Below, one piece after another: positions 23,371 through 33,524 of a stretch of 64,000 nt of DNA. The stretch is taken from positions 296,408,844-296,472,843 of the forward strand of contig OY821517.1 in the NCBI GenBank assembly GCA_963682025.1. Direction: 5' to 3'. The DNA comes from Cordilura impudica. Taxonomy: Eukaryota; Arthropoda; Insecta; Diptera; Scathophagidae. A program made the translations under genes and the position numbers. Positions within the stretch are counted from its first letter, which is position 1; every line of letters begins with the position of its first letter. Under the pieces are notes generated by a model, which worked only from the letters and a program-made list of their open reading frames with translations, made no database searches and was not told where the DNA came from.

Positions 23371-23863
23371 TATATATATAAATTCATTTTCTGTTTGTTT
23401 GTTTGTTTGACCACTATACAATTTTTTATTTTTCAACGGATTTCTCTGAAATTTGGTACACACGATCTCTGTGCTGCAGGAAAGGTCACCATATGATTCT
23501 TACCGGCGGCGCACAGTGTGACTTTTGTCACTTTTAGGATGTCAAAAGTCGTAACAGTCAAATAAAAGTAAATATGGCAATGAAATTTAGCAATAATAAT
23601 GATAAGATCGATATAGAATTGTACACAGAAAATGGGCGTGGTCCGCCCACTTTTTTGGCCACCCCCCATATAAGGTGTACCATAGTTTCTAATCTAATAG
23701 CACTTATTGGGGCGGAAAGAAATAAAAATTATTTTAATTTCACTAAATTTTTAAATACACATAAATGCCTTCAATTAGTAGTTGTTTTGAGATGATTAGT
23801 CTATATTTTTGAAAACAAATTTAAATTTCATATTAAAAAAAAGCAACCTGGAAATAAAAATAC

Positions 23864-24183
23864 TTACTCCGAGTCAATATCGTTTTCATATTGCGGTACG
23901 GATAATAAGCCAATAACTTTTTTTGGTAATGCTCGTCGCTTTGTCTTAGTCGCTTTCCGCAAGCTGCATATAAAGGGGTCTGACGATATGAGTAATCTGG
24001 GCAACAAATCCAAATTACTTTCAATTCTAGATGTTTTTCGGGTACAGGGTTCTCGACAATTTCTTGCATCTTTGTTTCTGGACTCTTGAGCCTCTTCAGA
24101 AAGTTGACCAATAGGAATAATGGAAGACGATATTATATCCTTTCCATGAACAAGAATTTTATGCACACCCACTGGCATATTGT
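23864..24183 (-). pseudogene. Transib A transposase, C-terminal part
   Basis: Reads NMPVGVHKILVHGKDII, IPIGQLSEEAQESRNK, then SSDPFICSLRKATK and a C-terminus at 23864. In RAG1 the matching segment (HK.L.H...II...GA.SEGNE..NK) carries the last catalytic glutamate; by alignment in my head the E in QLSEEAQE is the counterpart. The upstream half is at 29752-30010. If the bases between the two GCATATTGT copies are ignored, the frames meet at the WYNMP motif without a shift. The segment itself is undamaged except for the insertion. Confidence 0.8.
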
Positions 24184-24541
24184 TTGGGGGACGGGGTCTT
24201 TCGCAGAGGTTGAAAGCTCTCTGTCTGCTATCCACTTGGGGGTAGCAAGAAGCGATTCCTTTGTCCGAAAGTCCCAAGCATCTCACAACTTCCGGTCTTA
24301 GACCAAGTGTTCCCTGGTAATGTCTTTCAGGCACCCATCTGATGGCAGCTAAAGTTGAAAGGCGTGCAGGACTGAGTATCCTGAGTGCAGGCTAATGCCG
24401 GTGCGTCTCAAGAAGCTAGGTGACTACCGTTAATACTAAGTCACTGAAACTCAACTGTATTTAAACCGGCCTAGCGGCGTTGGCAGCCCCAACTCTAGGA
24501 TCGGAAGCTTTGGCCTAATCAGTCAATCTTCTTAAATTCAA

Positions 24542-27514
24542 ATGATTACAGAAACGTCAATAAATTTAAATTTAAATAATGATCCCCCCACGATGACGAC
24601 TTTTGGCTTCAAACAACGGTTTATGATTGGTACATGGAATGTTAGAACTCTCTCCGAAACATCGAGACTCGAGCAAGTTCGAAAGGAAATGGTGTCCTTC
24701 AAACTAGATATTCTGGGTTTAAGTGAAGTTCGATGGCTAAACAACAGCGCAACGCAGCTACCTTCTGGTTACCACTTTATTTACTCCTGTAACACCACCT
24801 ACAGGATAAACGGCGTCGGTTTGTTGCTGTCACCAAAGGCCAGGAATGCACTATTAGAACACCGGGCAATCTCAGAACGTATAGTTACTGCACGATTCAA
24901 CTGCAAATTTCGCAAAATATCTATTGTGCAATGTTACGCACCAACCTACCCGGACGATGATAGGGCTAAGGATGATTTCTATGGCCAACTGGATTACGTG
25001 ATAAGTTCTTTGCCTGCAGGGGATATTAAGATATTTATGGGTGACTTCAATGCCAAAGTAGGAAACGACAACGAGAGCCTACAAGCGGTTATGGGCAAGC
25101 ATGGCCTGGGACCCTCACGGAACAATAATGGTGACAGATTATTTGATTTCTGCGCCCGAAACCGCCTCTTTATTGGTGGAACGAAATTCACACACAAAAA
25201 TATTCATAAATATACCAGGGAATCACCAGATGGTCAAACTCTCAATCAAATTGACCATATAATTGTTAGTCGACTTTTCCTGGGCTCACTTATGGATGTA
25301 AGAGCTAGACAAGGAGCCGACGTTGCCAGCGATCACTCCCTACTCGTAGCTGTTTTTCGTCTCCGACCTGCGGCAGTTAACAGAGCGTTAGAAAAGGTCG
25401 ATAAATACAACACAGCTCGATTCCATGATTCAATCGTATCAAGGGTATATAACCAAAGGTTAAGATCCAGCCTTATAAACAACGAGCAACACACGTGGTC
25501 AGACGTAGTTACTGCCTGAAAAGATACGGCAAAGTCAACTCTTGGAGTAAAACTAAACAAAATTAAACCGTGGATTAGCTCTGAATCCTGGGATGAGATT
25601 GAAAATCGAAAACGTCTTCGTAAAGCACGATTGCAAGCCAAAACAAATGCTGCGAAAGAACAAGCTAAACTAGAATACCGCCAGTCTTCTCGAAAAGTAA
25701 ATTATATGGTACGTGCTGATCGAGAAAAATACTTTAATGGTATAGCAGAACAAGCCGAAAAAGCGTCCAACACAGGTAATCTGCGTGCAGTTTACTCTGC
25801 CATTAAGCAGATGAGTGGCAATAATATACGAGGCACTATGTCTCTTAAAGCAAATGATGGCACAGAGCTAACCACCACAGATCAACAACTAGGACGGTGG
25901 CGCGAACACTTCTCATCACAGGCATCAACTGAAAATAACAACTACAACCAGGCTGATCCGGAAACGTCTTCTTTACGGCGCAACCCAAGAAGGGATATTT
26001 CTACTGATCCCCCGTCATGTTCCGAAGTTGCAGCGGCATTAAAACAGCTGAAAAATCGTAAACCGCCTGGTCCCGACAACATACCCGCCGAGCTATTAAA
26101 ATATGGTGCTGATACATTAGCTGAAGTTCTGACTCCACTGATAAGACGTACATGGATCAACAATCAATTTCCTGCAGATTGGAAAGAGGGTGTAGTAGTC
26201 ACAATCCCTAAAAAGGGTGATCTTACTCAGTGTAAAAACTGGCGCGGTATTAACATGCTAAACGCTATAGGGAAAGTGATGGCAACTCTACTACTACAGC
26301 AAATTTCACCAGTGGTAGAACAAACTATTCGTAATGAACAAGCTGGCTTTCGGCCTGGACGATCTTGTGTTGATCACGTCAGTACTCTACGCATTATTAT
26401 TGAGCAATCGGCAGAGTATAACACACCCCTATACCTACTTTTCGTAGATTTTGAACGTGCTTTCGACACAATATCCCGAAATTCTTTGTGGTCTGCATTA
26501 ATTGGTAAAGGTATACCTGAAAAAATTATCACTCTAATACGCGAGCTGTACAAAGACGAAGAGTGCAAGGTCCGATTTAACGGAAAGGAAAGCCAACCAT
26601 ACACAACCGTTACAGGCGTAAGGCAAGGCTGTGTCCTGTCTCCCACACTATTCATTCTTCTTTTAGACTGTGTAATGGAAAAGACAAATAGTGAGGCCCC
26701 TACCGGTATTCGATGGAATATGATGGAATGCCTAAATGATATAGATTACGCAGACGACATTTGTCTAATGGCCCAGCGCTTTGCAGATATTGAAACTAAG
26801 ATAAAGAGACTCTCCGACAACGCCAAACAAGTAGGATTGAGAATTAACTTTAAAAAATCAAAGCTGATGCGTATCGGTACCAATATTTCATCACCCCTTA
26901 TTGTTGATGGTACCATAATGGAAGATGTAGAATCTTTCAACTATCTCGGTTGTAAAATCGCAAAAGACGGTGTCTCTGTAGCCGACATTGGTGACCGAAT
27001 CAACAAGGCCCGTGTTGCGTTCCTAAAACTGCACAAAATTTGGCGCGCTAACAACATATCCAAGAAAACTAAGTTACGTATATTCAACTGTAGCGTAAAG
27101 TCTGTTCTGCTGTATGGTTGCACTACATGGAGCCTTACAAAACTGGCCACGAAGAAAATAAAAACTTTCATCAATCGGTGTCTGAGACAGATTTTACGTA
27201 TATACTGGCCTAATTGGGTATCAAATGAAGCCCTTTGGAATCTGACAGATTGTTGTCCCATCGAATTTGATATTAAGAAACGTAAATGGACATGGATCGG
27301 CCATATTCTCAGGCGACCAGCAAATGATATTGCCAGAGCTGCACTTGAGTGGAACCCCCAAGGTCAACGACATCCAGGCCGACCACGTCATACGTGGATC
27401 CGGTGCATACGAAATGAACACGAATCAGTCCAAAAAACATGGAACGAAATTAAGCTACTTGCCAGAGATCGAATCAGATGGAGAAAATTTGTTGACGCCC
27501 TATGTTCTTCGTGA
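24542..27514 (+). pseudogene. RTE-like endonuclease-reverse transcriptase, single in-frame TGA
   Basis: 990 sense positions in one frame, starting at ATG 24542 and interrupted only by TGA 25517-25519. Endonuclease (about residues 25-275): IGTWNVRTL, ILGLSEVRW, IFMGDFNAKVGND, NQIDHIIVS, SDHSLLVA. RT (about 470-750): PPGPDNIPAELLKYG, VVVTIPKKGDLTQCKNWRG, EQAGFRPGRSC, LLFVDFERAFDTISR, GVRQGCVLSPTLF and catalytic YADD in IDYADDICLMAQ. The C-terminus has WIGHILRRP and GQRHPGRPRHTWIRCI, typical of RTE-like proteins. No separate ORF1 was seen, as expected for that clade. Catalytic motifs are intact, so apart from the stop this looks recently active. Readthrough or a sequencing error would be alternatives to inactivation. 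Confidence 0.9.
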
Positions 27515-27583
27515 ACTTTTTATTTAAGTATTTTATGTACAATTTGTATTTATATTATATCTAATTAAATAAAGGACATATCT

Positions 27584-29728
27584 ATATATATAAAATTCAT
27601 TTTCTGTTTGTTTGTTTGTTTGTTTGTTTGTTTGACCGCTATACAAACTTTTATTTTTCAACGGATTTTCCTGAAATTTTGTGCACACGATCTCTATATC
27701 CCAGGAAAGGTCGCCATATACTTTTTACCGGCCACGCCTACTTTTACGCCCACTTTTTATGTAAAATCTCTTTTCAGTTTTATTCATACTTGTTCACTAT
27801 ACAAATTTTTATTTGTTAAAAATGTACATTTTATCGACCACGCCTACTTTTACACCCACTTTTTATATACAATTCATTTTCTGTTTTTTGGTATATTTGT
27901 TCGCTATACAAATTTTTATATTTCAACCGATTTCTCTGAAACTCGGTACACACGATCTCTCTGCTCCAGGAAAGTCGACATATTCTTCGTACCGGTTACG
28001 CCTACTGTTACGCCCACTTTTTGTATACAATTCATATTCTGTTTTTGGTACATTTGTTCGCTACACAATTTTTTTTAACGGATCTATCTGAAATTTGCTA
28101 CACACGATCTCTGTACTCCAGAGAGGTCGCCATATGATTCTTGCCGGCCACGCCTACTTTTACGCCCACTTTTTATACAAAATTAATTTTCTGCTTTTTG
28201 GTATATTTGTTCACTATAGAAATTTTTATTTTTCAAGCGAAGTCTAAAATTTGGTCACACGATCTCTATACTACAGGGAAGGTCACCATATGCTTCTTAC
28301 AGGCCACGCCTACTTTGCGCCAACTTCTTTGTATATAAAACTTATTTTTTTTCTTTTATTTGTTTCTTTATTTGATTGCTATACAAACTTTTATTTTTCA
28401 ATGGCTTTCTCCGAAATTTAGTACATATTCCAGGGAAGGTCGCCATATGATTTTTACCGACCACGCCTACTTTTACGCCCAATTTTCATATTAAATTCAT
28501 ATTTTGTTGTGTGGTATATTTCTTCCCTATACAAATTTGTACGGAAATAACTACACGGTGAACAAATTCCCCAAACTTAAAAAAATGTACCCAAAAGAAA
28601 TGAACTAATTCCCCATTTTTTTTTAATCGAAATAAAAATGAACTCCCCAAATTCATTCTTAAATTTTTACATATTTTTATTTAATTAATTTTGTTAAATA
28701 TTTATTTTAGTACGCATTTGCATACTGCTCTCAATATATGTCCAACAATAAATGCATTTAAAATGAGTATTCTTTTCAATAGCATCATTCCGTTGCGCGG
28801 ATGCTACGCGCACGGGGAATACAGCTTAGCTAGAATATCGGAATGATCTGGAAAATATATTCTGACAAATAAAATAAGTTGACAACAGCTGCGCGGCAGC
28901 ACAGGTGCCGAACGCGCGGAAGCGATGCGCGAACGCGGACGCGACGGATGCGGACGCGACGCGCTCTCGGAACACAGCTCAGCTAAAATATCGCAATGCT
29001 TTAAAAAATATGATTTAGGAATTTAAATAAGTTAAAGAGAACTAAGCGGCAGCACGGGTAGTAGCTTCGAGGAAGCAGCGACGCGCTCGCGGAACACAGC
29101 TCAGCTAAAATATCGCAATGATCTGAAAAATATATTTTGGCGATTAAAATAAGTTGACAACAACTGCGCGGCAGCACGGGTGTGGCTGCCAAACGCGCGG
29201 AAGCGAACGCGACTCGCTCGCGGAACACAGCTTAGTGAAATGTCGTATGATAAATTTTATCTACGTATGTGAAACAATTACCTGTTGATCAAAATAGGCC
29301 ACACATATACTATAAGCAGTTGCTTAAAGAAACCTTGCGACACAATATTAAACGTCGCATTAGTCTTTGATTTCTGAAACTTGAATTCGACGTCTGTGAT
29401 CAATGATGATCACTTATTGAATGAAGTAATTCAATTTTTAAAAGTTCTGATTCCTTTAATTTGCGAACCATTCCGTTATATTTGATGTTTATAAATAAAC
29501 TGAAAAAAAAAAACTTAAAGCGGTTTCGCAGCTTATATTTGAAGCATTTTTGCTGCAGCATCTTAAAAAACTTCTAAATTAGAAAATCAAAAAATTTGGA
29601 TTTGAAATAAAAAATTAATTTACTGCCCATACAAATTTTTAAGTACTCAGCGCCTGGTAAGCATAGTGAACCATTTTTCAAGTCAAAGGCCTTTTTATCC
29701 CGGGCAAGACCGGGTAAAAACAGCTAGT
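27584..29728 (-). mobile_element. Helitron-like non-autonomous element, copy 3 (H3)
   Basis: Inverted relative to H1. It starts TATATATATAAAATTCATTTTCTG with a (GTTT)n run, carries four to five TAC(T)TTTACGCCCACTTTTT units of about 170 bp (27730-28490), then GC-rich GACGCGCTCGCGGAACACAGC modules (28800-29230). It ends CCCGGGCAAGACCGGGTAAAAACAGCTAG at 29700-29728. Inserted in the TA-rich tail of the RTE element. Apparent proteins up to 156 residues here are repeat shadows. Confidence 0.78.
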
Positions 29729-29751
29729 ATATATATATATATATATACTCG

Positions 29752-30010
29752 CATATTGTACCATGCATATTCTGATAAGTACAGTTCTCTGGTTTCTGTG
29801 ACAAAGCGGTCAAAAGCTACAGAATTAATTTGAAATCCACAACCAATGCAGGAAAGTATTGTGTGAAACCTTTTCAACTGATTTATATTTATTCCTCTTA
29901 TGTCGGACGTTATTTCAGGATCTCCAAAAAATCTTCTCGCCGTGTTACCATCATTTGTATTGCCTGGTTTTTGTTTTGGCATATCAATTAAAAGACCAAC
30001 TTCCTTTCTG
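29752..30010 (-). pseudogene. Transib A transposase, middle part
   Basis: Reads FRKEVGLLIDMPKQKPGNTN then DGNTARRFFGDPEITSDI, INQLKRFHTILSCIGCG and YLSEYAWYNM, stopping exactly at the GCATATTGT duplication. GNTARRFF is the counterpart of the RAG1 GN.ARRL segment. Upstream of FRKE the homology is lost at 30011, where 35 bp of the AACAAGTAAGAAAATTATAG repeat replace it. Its continuation is at 23864-24183. Confidence 0.78.
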
Positions 30011-30286
30011 AATCTATAGTCTAGACCGACTATAATTTTCTTACTTGTTAGTAGTGGTTTTTTTAAAAACACCTTCTTAAAAAAAGTGAGTTTTTAAAAT
30101 TTTACCCTTTTAAAAAATTAATTTTTTAAAAAGTACCTTCGTAAAAAAGTAAATTTTAAAAAAACTGGCGTTTATGAAAATATATTGGATAAACAAAACT
30201 CTTTTTAAGAATGTACTTTTTTTAACAAATTCCTTTTTTAATATCTTTTTCAAAAAAATACATATAAAAAAATCTTGTAGGCGCCG
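30011..30286. other. Filler at the broken right end of Transib A
   Basis: 30011-30045 is an inverted fragment of the fly repeat at 22866. 30046-30276 is low-complexity sequence of TTTTTAAAAA blocks. 30277-30286 (GTAGGCGCCG) is the exact reverse complement of the adjoining flank 30287-30296. Confidence 0.7.
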
Positions 30287-31030
30287 CGGCGCCTACTTTT
30301 ACGCCCACTTTTTGCATACAATTCTTTTTCTGTTTTTTGGTATATTTGTTCGCTATAAAAATTTTTATTTTTCAACGGATTTCTCTGAAATTTGGTACGC
30401 ACAATCTCTGTACTCCAGGCAAGGTCACCATATACTTCTTACCGGCCACGCCTAATTTTGCGCCTACTTCTATGTATATAAAATTTATTTTTTCCTTTAT
30501 TTGTTTTTTTGTTCGATTGCTATACAAATTTTTATTTTTCAACGGCTTTCTCTCAAATTTGGTACACGTAATCTCTGTACTCCAGCAAAGTTCAGATTAT
30601 ATATCTTTCTGGCCACGCATACCTTTACGCCCACATTTTTATAAATTTCATTTTCATTTTTATAAATTTCATTTCTTGGTATATTTTTTCGCTATAAAAA
30701 TTTGTATTTTTCAACGGATTTCTCGAAAATTTGGTACACACGGGAACAACTTCACGTTGAACAAATTCCCCAAATTTAAAAAAAGGTCCCCAAAAGAAAT
30801 GAACAAATTCCCTATTTTTTTGAAAAACAAAAAAAAAAAAAAAAAACTTACTCCCCAAATTCGTTCTTAGATTTTTACATATTTTTATTTAATGAATTTT
30901 GCTAAATATTTATTTAAGTGAAAATTTGCATACTGATCTCAATATCTGTCCTGCAATACACGCATTTAAAATCTGTATTCTTTTTGTTAGCATAATTTCG
31001 ATGCGCTCGCAGAACGCAGCTCAGCAGGCT

Positions 31031-31260
31031 TTGTTAAGAGAAGCGGAAATGCCTGAATCTACTCAAGTGCATCTAGAAATCCAGGGGCTAAGACAAGCTG
31101 AATCCAGGGAATCTGAAATTCCTGAAACGACTGTTTTTCTCATAGACAGTTTTATGTCGCCTGGTCCAAATAATAATTTTTTCGTATATGCACCAGAAGA
31201 AAAAAAACAGAAATGTTTTATATGACAAAGCTCCAGAAAAACTAAAATTGGTCATTTTTA
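31031..31260 (+). other. Unknown coding-like insert inside H2
   Basis: Within the Helitron-like sequence, 31031-31225 reads as an open frame (AEMPESTQVHLEIQGLRQAE, SEIPETTVFLIDSFMSPGP) with base use less AT-biased than its surroundings and no counterpart in H1 or H3. Helitron-like elements often pick up gene fragments, so this may be a captured piece of a host or transposon gene. I do not recognise the protein. Confidence 0.3.
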
Positions 31261-31888
31261 GACATCATACAGTCAAAACGCTCCATGCATAAACATAGTC
31301 AGTTATAATGGTAAGCAGGCGCGAGTACTTAGTCCCCAATGAATAAATTCCCAAAAAACTTATGTTGCTCCCCAAAAAATTGGGAAATAACTTAACGATG
31401 AACAAATTCCCCAAATTTAAAGAAAAATATCCCCGAAAGAAATGAACAAATTCCCCGTACTACTCTCAGTACTCGTTTCAATAGCATCATTTCGGTGCAT
31501 GGAATCGGGGCGCGGACGCGACGCGGCGCTCTCGCGGAACAGAGCTCAGCTAAAATATCGGAATGACCTAAGAATATATTTTGGCGATTAAAATAAGTTG
31601 AAGACAACTGCGCTCAGCACGGGTGTGGCTGCCAAACGCGCGGAAAGGGCTCGCGGACGTGACGCGGCGCGCTCGCGGAACAGAGCTCAGCTAAAATATC
31701 GGAATGATATGAAAAATATAATTTGACAATATCAATAAGTTGACAATAACTGAGTGGCAGCACTGGTGTCGCTGCCAAATGCTCGGAAGTGGCCCGCAGA
31801 TGCGGACGCGACGCGCTCGCAAACACAGCTCAGTTAATATATCGGAATGATCCAAAATATATATTTTAGCGATTAAAATAAGTTGACG

Positions 31889-33146
31889 CTAAAATTTGCA
31901 AAATCTCATCGGTTCTTTATTTGAAACGTTAGATTGGTCCATGACATTTACTTTTTGAAGATAATTTCATTTAAATGTTGACCGCGGCTGCGTCTTAGGT
32001 GGTCCATTCGGAAAGTCCAATTTTGGGCAACTTTTTCGAGCATTTCGGCCGGAATAGCCCGAATTTCTTCGGAAATGTTGTCTTCCAAAGCTGGAATAGT
32101 TGCTGGCTTATTTCTGTAGACTTTAGACTTGACGTAGCCCCACAAAAAATAGTCTAAAGGCGTCAAATCGCATGATCTTGGTGGCCAACTTACCGGTCCA
32201 TTTCTTGAGATGAATTGTTCTCCGAAGTTTTCCCTCAAAATGGCCATAGAATCGCGAGCTGTGTGGCATGTAGCGCCATCTTGTTGAAACCACATGTCAA
32301 CCAAGTTCAGTTCTTCCATTTTTGGCAACAAAAAGTTTGTTAGCATCGAACGATAGCGATCGCCATTCACCGTAACGTTGCGTCCAACAGCATCTTTGAA
32401 AAAATACGGTCCAATGATTCCACCAGCGTACAAACCACACCAAACAGTGCATTTTTCGGGATGCATGGGCAGTTCTTGAACGGCTTCTGGTTGCTCTTCA
32501 CTCCAAATACGGCAATTTTGCTTATTTACGAAGCCATTCAACCAGAAATGAGCCTCATCGCTGAACAAAATTTGTCGATAAAAAAGCGGATTTTCTGCCA
32601 ACTTTTCTAGGGCCCATTCACTGAAAATTAGACGTTGTGGCAGATCGTTCGGCTTCAGTTCTTGCACGAGCTGTATTTTATACGGTTTTACACCAAGATC
32701 TTTGCGTAAAATCTTCCATGTGGTCGAATAACACAAACCCAATTGCTGCGAACGGCGACGAATCGACATTTCACGGTCTTCAGTAACACTCTCAGAAACA
32801 GACGCAATATTCTCTTCTGTACGCACTGTACGCATTCGTGTGGTTGGTTTAATGTCCAATAAAGTAAACTGAGTGCGAAACTTGGTCACAATCGCATTAA
32901 TTGTTTGCTCACTTGGTCGATTATGTAGACCATAAATCGGACGTAAAGCGCGAAACACATTTCGAACCGAACACTGATTTTGGTAATAAAATTCAATGAT
33001 TTGCAAGCGTTGCTCGTTAGTAAGTCTATTCATGATGAAATGTCAAAGCATACTGAGCATCTTTCTCTTTGACACCATGTCTGAAATCCCACGTGATCTG
33101 TCAAATACTAATGCATGAAAATCCTAACCTCAAAAAAATCACCCGT
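31889..33146 (-). mobile_element. Tc1/mariner-superfamily element in H2
   Basis: The element side of the right border is AAAAAAATCACCCGT (ends 33146), followed by TA and resumed H2 sequence. On the left, H2 sequence stops after AAGTTGAC at about 31888. The reverse complement of the right end is not found on the left, so the left TIR appears lost along with some H2 sequence. The transposase gene fills most of the element. Confidence 0.7.
31948..33033 (-). CDS. Tc1/mariner (IS630)-type transposase, uninterrupted
   Basis: 361 codons from ATG 33033 with no stop. The N-terminal helix-turn-helix region reads EQRLQIIEFYYQNQCSVRN; a second DNA-binding part follows (ENIASVSESV...RRRSQQLGL, WKILRKDLG). 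The catalytic core has ILFSDEAHFWLNGFVNKQN (first D), MWFQQDGATCHTARDS (second D) and SWPPRSCDLTPLDYFLWG (third D). I count 36 residues between the second and third aspartates, so this is not classic DD34D mariner or DD34E Tc1 but one of the related insect IS630 groups. The C-terminus is SRGQHLNEIIFKK. The split element at 56.7-60.25 kb has a related protein with the same spacing. All catalytic residues are present; mobility is doubtful without a left TIR. Confidence 0.92.
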   Translation of the reverse strand: MNRLTNEQRLQIIEFYYQNQCSVRNVFRALRPIYGLHNRPSEQTINAIVTKFRTQFTLLDIKPTTRMRTVRTEENIASVSESVTEDREMSIRRRSQQLGLCYSTTWKILRKDLGVKPYKIQLVQELKPNDLPQRLIFSEWALEKLAENPLFYRQILFSDEAHFWLNGFVNKQNCRIWSEEQPEAVQELPMHPEKCTVWCGLYAGGIIGPYFFKDAVGRNVTVNGDRYRSMLTNFLLPKMEELNLVDMWFQQDGATCHTARDSMAILRENFGEQFISRNGPVSWPPRSCDLTPLDYFLWGYVKSKVYRNKPATIPALEDNISEEIRAIPAEMLEKVAQNWTFRMDHLRRSRGQHLNEIIFKK

Positions 33147-33230
33147 TATAAGCAGTTGCTTAAGGCAACCTTGCGGCACAATTTTAAACGTCGCATTCAT
33201 TTTCCAATGATGATCATTCATTTAAGTAAA

Positions 33231-33524
33231 CAATTTATGTGAGTTAAAAAATTCATAATAAAAGATGGATCCAGGTCAAATATTTTTGCTAGTTACAAAC
33301 AGCAGCACAAAGTCTTTATACGCAAACCACATAGTGGTATAGGGTACAAAAATTAAAATGGAAAATCATAACTAAAGTTCTTGATTTTAATTAAATTTAG
33401 CTTATTGCTCTAGGTATTATAAAGTGAGATTATTGAAATGACATTGTGTGGAAATGACATTAATTGAAATATTTTTTTAATTTTAAATATTGAAATATTT
33501 ATAAGGTACTAGATTAACCCTGCC
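33231..33524. other. Short AT-rich interval
   Basis: Contains the second copy of the 22249-type word near 33223-33248. No gene was seen. Confidence 0.35.

Larger units (their letters stand above)
24184..29750 (+). mobile_element. RTE-type non-LTR retrotransposon inserted in Transib A (split by H3)
   Basis: Flanked by the 9-bp direct repeat GCATATTGT (24175-24183 and 29751-29759), a plausible target-site duplication. The 5' UTR (24184-24541) is GC-richer than its surroundings and starts TTGGGGGACGGGGTCTTTCG. The coding region is 24542-27514, followed by a short 3' UTR and a TA-rich tail. The tail is split by Helitron-like H3 (27584-29728), with TATATATATA on both sides of H3. Because the 5' UTR is present, this is close to a full-length copy. 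Confidence 0.85.
23512..30286 (-). mobile_element. Transib element A, interrupted by a retrotransposon
   Basis: The left (3') terminus CACAGTG at 23512-23518 directly follows CGGCG (23507-23511). A nonamer-like TCAAAAGTC lies 23 bp further in (23542-23550). On the right, CGGCG (30287-30291) begins the resumed host element, giving a CGNCG-type 5-bp duplication as expected for Transib. The right TIR is missing: the sequence is a fly-repeat fragment, low-complexity TTTTTAAAAA-rich DNA, then GTAGGCGCCG. Coding remnants are at 29752-30010 and 23864-24183, split by the insertion at 24184-29750. N-terminal coding sequence is lost. Confidence 0.75.
23371..33230 (-). mobile_element. Outer Helitron-like element (H2) with nested insertions
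   Basis: Three separated pieces are collinear with H3 at 27584-29728. Piece 1, 23371-23511, is the TATATATATAAATTCATTTTCTGTTTG end to CTTACCGGCGGCG. Piece 2 runs from 30287 (CGGCGCCTACTTTTACGCCCAC) to about 31888. Piece 3 runs from 33147 (TATAAGCAGTTGCTTAAGGCAACC) to about 33230. The gap between pieces 1 and 2 is a Transib-containing insertion; the gap between 2 and 3 is a mariner-like element. The middle piece is rearranged, with the GAACAAATTCCCCAAATTTAAA block occurring twice (about 30760 and 31397). The CCCGGTCTTGCCCGGG end is not seen. Confidence 0.75.
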
